Assembly: GCA_014338405.1 (NCBI GenBank) | Contig: JTDE01001048.1 | Span: 77,828 to 141,827 of the forward strand | Length of the DNA stretch: 64,000 nt | Reading direction: 5' to 3' | From: Paragonimus skrjabini miyazakii | Lineage: Eukaryota; Platyhelminthes; Trematoda; Plagiorchiida; Troglotrematidae | Part shown: positions 12,001 to 26,300 of the stretch, piece by piece | Layout of the letters: each line of letters begins with the position of its first letter | How positions within the stretch are numbered: position 1 is the first letter of the stretch | Notes under the pieces: model-generated | What the model was told of the DNA's origin: nothing | What the model saw: only the letters and a program-made list of their open reading frames with translations | Database searches by the model: none | Program-made: the position numbers and the translations under genes

Positions 12001-15000
12001 GTAAGTTTATATAAAAACTTGAATATCATATATGTTTTGGTCTACGTTATATATTACATAGAAACAAAGTGTATTATCTCATTTTTCCGTGACCACCATT
12101 CTTTTCTACTTAATACGTCTCAGGATAGACGTCAATTCAAAGTTTAGAAGCAGACGTTATAGCAGTTGGCATGAGCATTATCTGTTTGTTTGTAAGAAGC
12201 TTACTCAGATTTTGTTCCAATCATGAATAAAACGGAATGAAAACAATAAATGATATTCCAGTTTTGTTTGGATTAGTTACACCTACAACGCTGTAAGAGT
12301 ACTACATGAAAAATGGTTGTAAACCATGTGTCACCACTGCATATGAAGCAAACCTTTTTGTAGTACTTTAACACAGAAAGAATGTCAAAGTTTAGTAAAT
12401 TATTTTACTGAAAATGTTTGATGACAAGTACCTTTAACAAACACAGGTAACAAAACTAATCTAGAAATTGTTAGGATAATTATACGAGGGTCTAGAACCA
12501 TCCAGGAGTGCCCAGTTGCGGAGGACATCAAAATTGCAAGACAGGTGCGCCTTAAATACAGTTGGCGAGGCTAAACACTGTGGCACATGGAGGCTGGACT
12601 GGGATCGATCGAATTGACATGCACTGATGACTAGGTGAGATGACAATCTGAACACATTAAGACTGTGATTCCCTCAGCGATTTTACTTCAAAATAATTGA
12701 CTTTCTGGCCGGCCAGTCTGACAGGCCATATCGATTACAATTAAACTTAGTTTTTCACATGTACCAGATCTGCTGCACTTAGCCACTCGATTCAACTATT
12801 GACCTTCTGCCTGTGTCTACTTGACCCATGACATGTTACCCTTTGTTTCGTTTAGTTGTTTACGTCTAGTCTGCCTTAAATGCTACCAAATTTGTAACTG
12901 GTTCATCTGGTATGGAGGCGTTTCTTTGTCAAAGATGAAACGTCAACAATAAATCAAATTGCCGATTGTCCACAAGTTGTTCTGAATTTATTGATAAAGC
13001 CAATTGACCGAGTGTTACAGCACACTAAGTCCTAATAGACTTATATTACTATTTTTGATTATAACATTTGTTGGTTAGTAATTCTTGGAAACTTAGCAAG
13101 TCAGCGATTGAGAGACTAGTCGTGGTACGCGGTAGATAGACTCATAGTTTAATTGTAAAACTTGTGTGAACTTGCGTATTATTTCTAATTCTATAAACTC
13201 ACGTAAAGTTCACAGCCCTAACCATTGAATGAAGGTATACTTATTTGAGAGTAATACATCATCCTGGACCACACCCAGATTCGCCTTAGGTTACAGATGA
13301 TTTAGAATATATCTTCTTCCGTAGTTGTTTACATTTAGCAGTTGATGGACTTCATGTCACCAAGGCTGAAGTTGGTGGACAGAGGAAAAATATGAACGAT
13401 GGTATCTTGTTCCCTACTTATTCTCTCTCGTCAGATGTTATAACTGATATGACGAGTTTTTGTACAAGAATTTCAATATTTCTTTCTGCTTACTTTGTAA
13501 CTTGTTGCTTCTGGAATATCAAGAGTTAAACTATTGTAATAAATATACTTGCTATTTTGTAATACGTCACAGTCAGTTACTTGTCCAGCTAAATAGTTTT
13601 ATCCGGTTACGCAACAATTCTGAAAAAACTGGACCACATCAGAATCGTGCCTCTGTGTGTGCATTTGATATTGAAATATCTTCGGTTCATTCAACACTAC
13701 CAACAAGCTTGCTGTAAACAACGGGTGCAGTGAAACATCGACACAAATGGACTTGAAAAACTACGAAGATGCTTTAAGATGAACAACACTCACGTTTGAT
13801 CACGACCTCCCCTTTCAGATAGACTTTCGAGCAAACTTAGTTCACAAAACGCATTAGATTTGAGCTTCGGTTTTTCCAGAGCTCTTCACTAGTGCCCATT
13901 CTTACCAGTACCAAGATTAGAACTGCCAAGCCTTCCTGAAGCAACCATATTGAACACTCGGAATTAAACAACTCCCTGACTACTCGTGAGTAAACAAAGA
14001 TAATTTTGAAACTACCTATTCCACTGTTATTCACTCAATATCAACTCCTTTTAGCACGAGGTTCTACTTATTCCAGTGTTAGCCGGGTATACCGAAGTTG
14101 ATGCACTTTGCTTCGTTACATGGTTTCCTTTAGTGCTTTATCGGTTCATTCTTATTAAAAGCCGTGCGATCAGTGCATAACGACGACTCGCCTGCTCATA
14201 ACCGTATCACGAATCCTCACTCCGAAACTTCAGTACGCTTGACATAATGTAGCAAATCAAGTTCCACTGACATATTTAACCAATAACATGTAGCTTTGAA
14301 ACCATTTGAAAGGAAACATTTGTACGTGCACAGGTTTGTAGGTGCAAACGCATACGCGCACACATGCACTGGTTTCTATTGCAAGTTAGGTAGCCGGCTC
14401 CTACTCACATATGTTTGATACCGTGACGTTAATTGAACCCCGATGTGCTATTGACGCACACCTGCTTGAGTGTTTGCATGCGGACCTCTGTGTCTGTGTA
14501 CTGTATATGAAGAACCATGTAGTGGAGTGACCTGCTGTGTTTGCGTCCAAACTGTCAATCATGCCGAATTAATGAGATTAGTGATTTGTGTGATTTGGAG
14601 AAACGTTCGGATGAATATTCATTTCAAATACAGTAGTAATCTACCACCAAATACAATGTTGTTGGTCGGTCCATTGACTTACAAGTTACTGGTTAACCGA
14701 GAAGGACCATTTGCTTGCATGGTTCTGTATCTCCATTATTTGATGAAGCAATTGAGTTGAAACGCTTGCACACGCGGAGAAAAATGTAGATAGAGGTTAA
14801 TGAAAGACATCCGGAGAATATTGCCTCATTAGAAACATGTGATAATCTAACACGAAAATTTACTCAAAGAACAAACTGACAAACATATATTCTTGATGAC
14901 CAGTGAATCTTTATCTGGAAAGTGACCGACAGGCCTTTAACGTGCGTCTATACCTCAGATTTGACGATTGGGCCGGGTTTCATCTTAGGTGGAATACCCA

Positions 15001-18000
15001 CTGCACTATGGAAAAATCCAAATTGCAACATACGCCCCATCAAACAGACGTCTATCGACTTGGCTTTTAAGTTTTGGATCACTACTCCGTCTGTGTTTGG
15101 TCTTATTTAGCGAATCAAATCTTATGGTGGAATATATGCTACTTTGAGACTGTCGTCAGTATTGAACCGATAACCTTTCAAATGTCTGCAACACATGACC
15201 AATGAAATTGATATTGCCCATCATTCATGTAAACATTGTTTGAACATCCTCAGTATGTACACATATTCCTTAATTTAATCTACATTTGTTTCCAACAAAC
15301 TGGGGTATATGAAACGTAACGCGGCAATAAAAGCTTCAGCGTGACAGGTTTAACAGATTTTTCCTTAGAGGTCTTCAAGTTTTAATTATTACTGAATAAT
15401 TTGTAAGCACATTAAAATTATCTACCGAAACAACTTTCAATTCATGATTTTTCAACATCATCTATCCATTAATCAGGTCAACGTGATATCTATGGTACTG
15501 TTTTCATCTCTAAACTAGCTCAAGTTAAGCGATTTGGGCTGTCCTGTTAGAGTATTCAGTGGGACCGGGGATAATGAAGTACTGAAATTCCAACACCTTG
15601 CTAGACTCTACACTAATTACATTAAAACGTCGTTAAGTCAACACTTCGTGACAACGGACAGAAGCGGTCTGATCCAGCAGAACATTCAACTTCGTTTTAG
15701 CAAACATGTTCAGGAACAGCGATGAATTTTTTGAAGCTAGTGACCCGCAAAATGTTAGTGTGATTTTACCACTCCCAGTAAACATATTAGTTCCGGAGTA
15801 CGATGTGGTCAGTCTGGACCATTCAGTAAATATTGAGCTATACTGGAGACACCACTAAGACATTGCAGAGTGAAACGGTGTCACAAAAAAACGAAGATTT
15901 TTAGAAATCATCAAAAGAAATGAGCACAAAATCCCCAGTCTTGGGTTGCATTGACAGTCGCTTATTTTAATATCTCCATAATCAGCACACTTTTGACGGT
16001 CATAAATTAGTAGTAAACCAATGTCTAAATTCACTCAGACTTCACTCGACGAACTTGAACTGAAGCTAATTCGTAAGTATCCATTCTATTAATTCAATTT
16101 TAAAGTCCACCATCAATCGCATTAACGTTAGCATTACATATGGGACTCATATAAATGCTTAAATGCAATACAAACATGAAAAAACAGTACACCCTATTTT
16201 AAGACCAAAATGAGTGATGGAACAGGACCTAATTTCCAAGATCTGTGTCAAACCTCAACCAACCAACAACAAGGTGTCTACGTCTTGCGAAAAACACAGC
16301 TTGGTCGTAGTTGATGGTAAAGCATCATCAACTAAACGGCTTTCCTACTGTTTTCACTGACTCATTTCATTACGTGGACGGATAATACAAGCAGCCTAGG
16401 AAAGGAACGATAACAGTCATACTGACCACCGTCATTAACCACGGTAATTTGCTTAATACCGTAATGATCGTTGCCACATATCACGTCAGCCACGAAAATT
16501 CCATCCGGGGATTGATGTGGATATCCCTCATAACTGACTGGTGACTGCATACTGCCCTAGTTACCAAGTCACTGTTTGACATAGTCGCAATTTACACCAA
16601 TGAACTGGGGTCCTAGCTTAAGGTGAAAGCTTGATAAACTATGGGTTGATGTTCTTACTACGCGACCTGAGTAACTTAGTTCGTGCAGTTTAATAGTTTT
16701 GCCAAATCAGCCTGATCGACTGAGAGTCGGGATTCCGGTTTTCAACGTCTTGATTGCTTATCTGATGATGTCGAGCGGAGCGTATACGTTAACAAGAACG
16801 TAGTTGTTATATTGACCTCAAATTAGCCTCAAGAATACAGTCTTTGCGGAAATTGTGAGTGAATGTTCACAACGGCAGACATTAATCCAGGACACGACGT
16901 TTTGCGTTAGATGGCTGGGTGCTAGAAAGTTAATAACCGTTATATAATTTCTCATGTGATCTTCAGTATTGGTATTTTACTTAGATATGAACTAGACAGC
17001 CAACATGCATTACTAAGGCTGATTTGATTGTTCACGTGAAACTGTTTAGGAGTTGCGGATTTTTTCAAATCTCCTTCGCATTTACTTCATTAGTGAAGTT
17101 GCTTCATAGAATACTCGTACTCATTCTGGTTGTAGTGAACCACGTGAAAAGTGGCATGTAGCCAAACAGGTCGTCACCGTTTCTTTGCCTAGTGAAGACA
17201 GAAGTATTTTAAATCAATTGAAAGTTTATTTCAGTAGCTTTCTCCAGTTAGACTGATCTTTGGAGCGGCTATTCTCCTAGCCCTTACTTGGAGTAGGTTA
17301 ATTATAGGTTTACAATTGAGTTTCATTAAAATAAAACTACATAACTTTATCAACTTCCGCATACAGGCGGTTTATACTCTAAACTGGAATCATACTATAT
17401 TTTTTGTTTTCCTGCAGGATTTGGTAAAATTTTACAGGCGTACACAAGTACGAGCCACAAATGTGTATTGTGGCTCTTTCAAATAGATTGAATATCGAAA
17501 ACTTCTGGACAAGGGGAACTGAATGCATGCAGATTAAACTCAAAGTTGAATGTCATAGTGACGAGACACTTATCTGGATTCCTCCTGACGTTTGTAAAAA
17601 TATATGTAAACGAAGTGTGGTTACCATGAAAAGTAATCAGTTTAGGCAACGCAGACAATAAAATTTAAAATGCGGTTTGATAACATGTTATTTTAATTTT
17701 GTTTCACTTCCGGTGCCTTATGTTGAGTATTTGTGTATTGTATCTCTAGGAAAGTGTAACGGAAAACAAAATGGCTCAATGATTAAGGCCTCAAACACTA
17801 ACCAAACGATCCAGTTTCATTGAAATGGATACCACTTCAAAGTTTTCATACTAGAATGAATAAAAATTATATGGTTTATGCGCATTTTTTGATAAAAAGT
17901 AATGAACCATTCGCAGCCGACATGGTAGTCACTGTATAATGAGGTTGCAAAATCGGTGCAGGAAGAACTTTTGAAAACCATCACAAATGCCACAATTACA

Positions 18001-21000
18001 ACAATAAGGAGTTTGCCATCGAAAATAAACTTTTCTAAGACTTTTCTGAAGGGTTGAGTGAAAGTTATTGGTGAGCAATTTTGTACTCACGGCTTTTAGA
18101 TCAAAGCCGAATCTTTCTCAGTAGGCAAGCTTTTATAAAAATTTCCTTCTCGAAAACGAGGAGAAAACTGGTTTTTGTTTGGTGATTTTATGACCTAGCC
18201 AAAAACATACTCAACGACCTTCTAGCATACATTTTCTGAATTTATTGTTTTGCATGACATTTGTAAAGTGGTTACCTGGTGAATATTGTTAAGTTTAAAA
18301 TTTTGCAGTTGGAATAACAATCGTTAGTTTGGACGAGTTATTCTCGCTGAAGCAGACAGTGGTAGATGAACCACAACGAATTTCCTACCTCATTCTTCTC
18401 GACCTAACATCAGAACTCAAGTGTCTAATATTCTAACGTGTATCCAACGTGAAATCCTTGAGTCTACAAGGGTAACTTATGTTCTGTTAGTTGGTTATTC
18501 TCCCCGTTCTTGAAAACCATTACAGAATACCTTGTGACAAAATTCGTGTGTTTCGTGGTTCTTACACTATTTACTCTTGCCTTACTTTGCTTTTCAGCAC
18601 ACCAAATTGTGGAATTTCAGCACAGCTTCCTTGATACAGAAAATGCAACTGCTATGTTTAATAAAGATTGCTTGTTCGCAGTGTTTAGTTACTAACTTCA
18701 GTCTGTGTTTCCTATGGAGACAAAAATTGTCAGCCGGATGCATGAACTTTGTTTTCAATTAAACGCTCGTTGCACTTTCGGTTAAGTAATAAACGTCAGT
18801 CCACTATAATGGATTTGAGATGTGTCTACCAATCACTCTACTAGGCCTTGAACTTTTCAAATTTCTCATTAGTGAGAACCTACCTACTTATAAGATTCAG
18901 TTCCGAGTAATGGTAGATGCTCCTATTGTGTGTTTGCTCTTCAGGGAACAAGCTTTTCAGCTGTTTTCAGCAAATGTATTTTGGAAAGTTCACAGACTTA
19001 CTTGAATCTGTCTTAGTGGATTGGATTGTGTGTAAGGAGCTCAGTTGTTTTTCCAACACTAAACGTGTCAACTGTGAACAGTCGCCAACAAGAGAGGTAG
19101 CTGAATTGTTCTTTTATCTCTAACCAGAGTAGATGGTCTTTTCGGACTTTAAACTTCAGCGTCGTCTTGTAGGTCATCAGGCAAAAAGATAGCAGATAAA
19201 AAACAGAAGTTTTGTGATCTCAAACATCACGATTTTACCGGAAGAATAAACTGTTCGCACAACTTTAAACCGTAGTGACTTAAGTGGAAATTTTAATCGT
19301 GGGAGAGACAAAACTAAAAAAGCCGCATTCCCAATTAATTTCGCAGAAATTGTGTATACAGCAATTTATTTTTTCTCCGATTTTGAGCACTTAAACAATA
19401 AAAGTAAGTTGAGTACACCGGGAAAAAATTAGTGCTTCACTATGCAAATAGCAACCTAATTACCATATCATTTGCTACCATGGGGCGGTTTCTCGGAACA
19501 ACTTCGTCGTTTCTTCATATATTTTGTTACATAACTGCAAAAGTCTGCCTACAGTCAATCATTTAGTATGACTTTATCGAATGCAATTATCTACTGACAT
19601 TATTTCCGGAAATGATTACATCAATTCTATTGTCGATTAAATATGCACGTTTGAAAAAAAAGGGCGAAATTTCATGAATTTCTCAACCACAACGGTAAAT
19701 TACTTTAGTTTCGTAGTTAATAATATGCATATTTATAGGCCTGCATTGGTCTTTATCAATAAATTAGTCTGCATTAGTCAGTTCATCGTTAATTAAGAGT
19801 CCAGTCCACCTGAGCTCGTACCAAACAATCCTAAATTGATCATTTTTAGAATATCTTTTAAGAATTAGAGAGCAAAGATTGAATTTAGGACAAGTGTAAA
19901 TTGAAAAATGTTTAAATCCATTGCAAAATTGCATTCGGCCGAACACGTTTTACGGATACTTTAAGGCTTCTGGCAATTTTACCTGATCATAAGGGAGCTT
20001 ACCAATTCAATGAAAAACTTAAAACAGCACTGATTTGAAATACATTAATTATTACGTATTTTGAACAAAATAATGAAAGCAGATCAACCACAGTGTCAGT
20101 CTGCTCAGATGAGTTGTCATATTTTTGCCTCAACTACCGTGCTCGAGTTTAAATCAACCGAGACCGGCTTACACCACACTAGGTCCAATAAAATCGAAAA
20201 GAAAAAATAATTTTTTGATCGGTTTGGTTAACCGCTTAATTAATTAATGTTTTATAAAAACTATGAGCATATCTTACAATGCGTTTGCAAATGTTTGTTT
20301 TGTTTATTATTTTGCAAAACTATCATACAAAACGGTAAAAATTTTACACATCAAGTAGTTGGAGATTTTGCCTGATTCAACTTAAACAACCATAGTGGTC
20401 AGCAGATTTTGTGACTGAATAAATTTTCTATTTGGCATATTTCTGAGGGAAAAATGTGGCAAGTTTGCCATTCGTTGGAACTCAAGCGGGTAAACAATTA
20501 TACTGCTATGCTTAGAATGGCTACAACTAACTGATTACATCTATAGGTTAGACCACAGTCACTTGTGTAGTGCTGAAGATATGCGTGTTTTCTGAGTGTT
20601 CACTGATAAAAACGCAACTCGAATATTACGCTTCGGTTCAGAGAAGAGCGGGCAAAATGTCTGTCTGATTGGGAAACGTGATTTATGAAAGTCTGTTTTT
20701 CACAGTGCATGGTAAGCGGCGCGGCGGTAATTTCAGAAGGAGTGAACGATAACTGATAATTGGTCGGAAGGTGACCCACTGATAGTCGTAATCCTAATTA
20801 AAAATTGTATCCCGGTTGCAATGAAAAGATGACTTAATCCACATCCAAGATTAGCTTAGATACCGAATTAGTCGGCAGGTCCTCTGGGCAAGCAACGGGA
20901 AAAACGTCATTCAATTTTGAATCAAAATTAGCGGCAAAGTTACTAACACACTAACAGATGTACATAATTATAAGTCCATGTGATGATTTGCGTTTTGTAA

Positions 21001-22548
21001 ACAAGCTAATTTTTAAACTTCTTTACAAAATCAATGAGTGGACTTTTCAACTTAATCTTTTTAACGTTGTGTCTGATACCGGGTAACACTATGGCTGTTG
21101 AAAAGTGTTATCTTATGTCTTATTACCGTGTCATTAAGTTGAGAAATTATTAAGAACTTCAAGCTTCATTACCGCAGAAATACAGCAGAACACGCTTGCA
21201 TACAGCGAAAATTACTGAACTGCTGAATCTAGTAAGCTTTGACAGTATATTCAAAAATAAAAATTTAGCGAGTTATGAAGAATAAACCGGCTTACATAAA
21301 CAATAGAGTGAGTGAATAAGAATGTTGACTGTATATGAGTAACTAATGATATAGCCTGTAATAATTATTCAAAGGTATGCAGAGGGCCGAAGCTTTTGCT
21401 TCTACAAGTGATTTTCCCTTGCAAAATGCTTTTTTTGCCATTATGCGAATTATGCTTGAACAAAGCAAGGATTCCGCATCAAACATGGTGAACGATTTAC
21501 TAACAATTCTTAAACAGCACAGAGTTTGCACAACTCGTGTTATTATATTTATTTTGAGTCTCGTACGTTTATTCCAGACTAACCGTTTGGTATGTTAAAT
21601 AGTGATGCCTGAATTGTTTGGCGACGTTGCTTCAAACATGGGATGCGGTGAGTCGGTACGAAAGCATAGTCATTTGACGCTGGTAACAGGTTGGCGTGTC
21701 ACGGTGTGTACAGTTTTTCAGTTGATGAAAAACTAATGACAATATGACCAGGGACGTACTCACTACAACGGCCAGCTTTGCATTATAACTTACGGTTGTT
21801 TCGGGGATTATATGATTTTTCCAAGCACACAGCTTATTTTAGTACAAATGAAAATTATGGGAAACTGCCAGGATTGACTTTTCTCTGCAGTTTTGTTTCT
21901 CCCTCTTATTAACTGAAGACAATCAGTTGTTTTTGGTCAGCGCATAAATGAACAAACGCCTCTCAAGAGCCCCAGAAGGGGTTCACGGAAGTAGCTGTGA
22001 ATAGTTGGTCTTGATGACCATTAGCGAAGTGGCGGACGACTATATAAGCCAATAATGAGAATGATCATATCCGTTTGGCATTTCATGTGTCACAACATCA
22101 CACTGATCGTGATCATGCAACCGGTACCCAAACGTTTTGTCAAGCCGGATCAAATCCCGAAGATCTTCAAACATGGATTGTGGGGATATTCGCGATTGGC
22201 GCACAACTCAATAACACTATTCAGTCTTGTTAGTGAACGGAATGAAACGAATCGTAGGTAACAACCTTCACCGTCTAGATTATAAAGGAAAGCTAGCTGC
22301 AAACAGAAGCAAACAAAAACTTTGCATAGGACACTCAAACACGGAAACTGAATCTACCGGACTTGACTGTCGTGATTTCTTTACCCATAAGCTAAACTTG
22401 ACGAACCTTTTTGTTTGGCTTGCAAAAGGATAATCATCCACCATTGTCCATAAAAGGTTGAGGGAGGTGTTTGCAATGAATGGGTTGCAGTGACCACTAG
22501 TGAACTGAGGGACAGTTGTTTCGGGCTGATTCGGCCTAATCAGCATTA
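9044..22548. other. Long unassigned region
   Basis: About 13.5 kb of AT-rich sequence without a recognisable gene, RNA gene or mobile element. Open frames are at most about 96 codons (14470-14760 plus) and none carries a family motif. Frames at 12461-12655 minus, 16362-16550 minus and 21377-21598 plus were examined and not called. A CpG-rich patch with a splice-donor-like GTGCATG|GTAAGC sits at about 20708. Confidence 0.4.
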
Positions 22549-22625
22549 CTCGCTCCAGGGAATTGAACTTACGATCTACGATTAAGCAGCAGATGATAGT
22601 CCAGACAGTTATCGACTAGATCAAG
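22549..22625 (-). repeat. tRNA-like relic (possible SINE head)
   Basis: Read on the minus strand, this segment resembles the body of a tRNA. There is an A-box-like TAGTCGATAACTG, an anticodon-arm-like TCTGC...GTAGA stem enclosing a loop with CTTAATC, then a B-box-like AAGTTCAATTCCC at normal spacing. The T-stem does not pair and the anticodon loop is too long, so it is not a functional tRNA. A tRNA-derived SINE head or a decayed tRNA pseudogene is the plausible reading. Confidence 0.28.
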
Positions 22626-23139
22626 TGGACGCGGTCACCGGGGTGATGTTCGGAGCAAAATAATTTGTTACGTTGTTTCCATAGGAGCGATTATAGATTG
22701 TCTTTTGAGCTGTCCATGGGCTGTTGATACCGAACGTACTTTAGTTTCGCTGTTTTTTGCAATATGACCGCAGACTGTACAATGCGTCAGTGTTACATTA
22801 ATGTGTACTTTTGTAGCCCCCATCGTGGGTGCACTTATGGTAATCATTTGAGGAAGCAAAATCCTCGTCATCTGTTTTATTTCCTATCACCGGTTCGAAG
22901 AAGAACTGAGGGAAGAATTTTCTTGTATAGAGCAAAACAATTATGCCGACCAGGTTGACTAAATTATGTAGCCGGGTTACCCTAAAGACAGTCCCAAACT
23001 ATTCCAACCTAGAAGAAAGTACTGAAAGTTTCTCAGATCGATGAAGCCGTGAATGATGTTTGACCTACATCACCAATAAGTGGCTACAGTTTAGAGAAAA
23101 TCTTCAGTTTTAAAGTGATATTAGTTTTGTAAGACACCA
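22626..23139. other. Unassigned spacer
   Basis: Nothing recognisable. The distance upstream of the GIY-YIG fragment at 23.2 kb was searched for Penelope-type RT motifs (LPK.HK, YVDD) and none was seen. Confidence 0.35.
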
Positions 23140-23328
23140 TTGCTCACGATTATAAGGATTGGGGAAGTGGTAACCCATCAGAACGAGAATCAACAAAAGG
23201 AAATTTATACCCCAGGTGTAGTATACTACTGCAGGTGCTCTGAAGATTTTGTAGGAAAAACGGCTCCGTACATATGTAAACAGATCCAGACAGACCTCTC
23301 AGTGGTTACTACTGTCAACGTCATTTAA
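23140..23328 (+). pseudogene. Isolated GIY-YIG endonuclease fragment (PLE relic)
   Basis: An open frame of about 62 codons contains a stretch (from about 23209) that aligns by eye to the start of a Penelope-type GIY-YIG domain. It reads PGVVYYCRCSEDFVGKT, corresponding to the family pattern VY..xCxCg..YVGxT; the later KQIQTDLS occupies the place of the usual R(I/M)xEH helix. The C-x-C pair, the VY before it and the FVG-K-T are the supporting residues; the conserved Arg and Glu-His are degraded. No reverse-transcriptase motifs are visible upstream, so this would be a very short 5'-truncated or eroded insertion. A chance resemblance is possible. Confidence 0.38.
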
Positions 23329-26300
23329 AGGAACGTTTTCTCGCATGTTCAATACAATTTGATCTATGTATTGTAACTCAAGTACCATTATCAAACCACT
23401 TTGTCAATACGATTAAGTCTTATCGTGAAGAGGCTAGTGTCCAATCAACTACAGTCGATAATAACTATCAGCTTTCGCAGTTGAAAGTCATACTATTAAG
23501 TCCATTGACATTAAATCACCCACATCAACATGCTTTTTTATCCGTTTGTCCAGTTCATCCAAAATTCACTGGTTCTATCTTACTACCAACGAGAAACAGG
23601 CTTACAGTATACATCTCGCAACATGTGAATCTGCTGCTTTCAGACGTTTGCAAAAACTTGATTCACACGCGAACATATTTCAAACCTCCAGTGTAATTAA
23701 AACAACGAACTGTTTGGTGTGCAGTATTGAAATTAATTGATAAATTTTGCTTATCAGTCTGTGTGTTTCCGCTTTGCGATTCATATATTACCCATACGTG
23801 TTTACGGCTCCTCATAATTCTCTGTAGCAATTTTCTCTACAATGACCATAAGTCAGAAAATTTTAAGGAATCTTGCAAAAATGAGGTGACGCACTCGTTT
23901 GAGATGGCGCTTATACTTAGAAGAATTGGTGCAACAAATTTGAAGCACGAATAGGCACGTTTTGACGCTTAACGCGATTTCCAAAATGTACTTGTAGAAC
24001 AGCTAACAAAATAGACGGTCTTAATGTTAATATGGAATCTAATCTCAAAGATTAGCTGGAACACCAGCGTTTGTACAACAGTCAGTTGTGAAAAGCTAGG
24101 ATATATACTTAGACTGAGCCGAACTACTGGATCGACGGTCGAGCTAGGTGAATGTCAGGAAGTTATGACAGAGTGTGATTTATGATTGCCAATTACTGGT
24201 TGCTAACACTCATCAGCTGCATGCAATCAGTAAACCTAAACTATGAATTTCAATGTATGATCAGCATGATGATAACCACAAGAGCATAATGCTCGTTTCC
24301 CAGACAAATTAGGAGTATGTACGCTACCTCTGACTGATATTTGCGGCACTTACTAATCTGTAGTGAGCTTGAGAAACATGAAAACATTTTGTGGCAGGTT
24401 AGTTATCTTTCACTTTATAACCAACCGTTCATATAGTAGGAGGTGTCGCTGAGGTTTACCAAATATGCCTACAGGATGAATGAAAAACAGGAAACTGATC
24501 ACGTTTGCCCAACACTTGCTGACTAGTGAGGAGTGCTGTTAGTACTACCATAAATGTATTGCTCGTCTGGATTAATGAAGCTGACTGGACTTCAGTTTGT
24601 CCCTTTTAAGTTCTCTTTGTTATTAGTTAAATAAGTAAAAAGATGTTAACCAGCTTACCGGAAATATTTTCACTTATTCGTGATATTTACATATGACCAA
24701 TGTGTAGCGTCACAAATGGAAGTATTTCACGTTTCCCGTATGTATATCACACGCTTTCTTTCGGATGAGTAGCACAGAGTACATACTTATATCGGACATA
24801 ACAAAAATTGACACATGCCTTCGTACAGACACACCAATATCAGCATCTGCATTTACGGTTGAACTTTACAAAAAGTTCCAGTTATCCATACAATGTGGTA
24901 GAAAACCAACTGAGCGGATTCAGGAGTTGTACAGCTAAACCAGAGGGGTGTTGTTGGCAGGGCGTGAAACCGCTACACCCAATCCAATTTGACAGTCCAA
25001 TATTTGTTCATTTGTAGACGACTAACAGTCAGAAAATACGCACGAGGCGAAGAGTTTTGTCGGATGTGGACAATTGTGAATTCTATCAAGTGTGATGGGC
25101 TAGCGGACTGGTTGCTGATTTGTCACTGAGGATTAACCAATTAAAACGAAGCATTGCAAACAAGATGACAAACTGGCTCTCCGAAACAACCCGTTGGAAT
25201 TTCGCAATCGTCAAAATGAAAACTGTGGTGATATGCGTTGTGATGATCAGATGAATTACGGTTCACGCTCTCTGGGAACATGAGAATTTAACATTTTCTC
25301 AAGGTAATAAATAATGCATCTTCGCTGTCTGTTCGAGGTCTTTTTTTGACCAGTTACACAATAGTTACCGATAACACGTCACACACTAGCGATTACTACG
25401 GTAACACAGTCACACGAAATTTTTTTGGACAGAGGTCGATCTAGAACAGAAAAAAGTTAGGTTTCCAATTGTGCGCTTCAGAGGTGTGTTTTTCATACAA
25501 CAGAATACTAATCCGTTTTGATGAATTAGATCTCAAATGTGAGGTTTTTAAAATAACGTAATTGTTAAGGAGTTTACGCTGAGGCCCAATTATGAATAAG
25601 ACATGAAGCCTCAATTGTACCTTTGAGTTGGTTGTAAACGGCCTCATTACTTTGGTTGGCAAACTTTCACTGGTTTAACTTTATGTTTACATTACTCGTG
25701 TACGTTAGCAGTTTAACATTTCGGGATGTTTTTGTAGCCAGCTGAGGTAGTTGTCAAAGTGGTTGAAATAACTGGTAACTCTCCAACTTCAACTTGGAGA
25801 ACCGACCGCTCACAATCTAACGTTATCGGCTGGTAAACACATCGTTACAACAAGTCACCAAATTGACTTACTTAGCGTACTGAGAAGTAAGTTGCGTAAT
25901 CAAAGCCCGAAGTTATTAGTATTTCGCGAAACGACGCTTATTTCCGTCTATCGGCCTGCGTTATAGGCACAAAAGTGGCCAAAGCAGCTTACCGGATTGC
26001 TTTGATCATAATAGCATATGACTCGAGGTCTGCGTATACATCTGTGTTTACCCTGCATATGAGTCATGTCTGCGTTGTGTCATAAGTCATTTCAGTTGAG
26101 TTAATCAATCGTCGTGTCTACAGTTTCGTTAAGTCATCATCTTAAGTTTGGCCCAGGTGCTGTTGTGAAAATGTCCCAGTTTGCTTATACACGGAGCAAG
26201 GGCATGCTGAAGGTAAACTACTAAAACGTCCTACCGCTAAGTAGTATGGCGACTGTTTTACTCATGGAAAGATTCACAAGTTACACATCTGACCTGCGAC

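Noticed and set aside
22668..22871. Minus-strand CTVCGHIAKNSE as a retroelement zinc knuckle
   Set aside because: Only two cysteines and one histidine, with wrong spacing and no flanking gag-like sequence.
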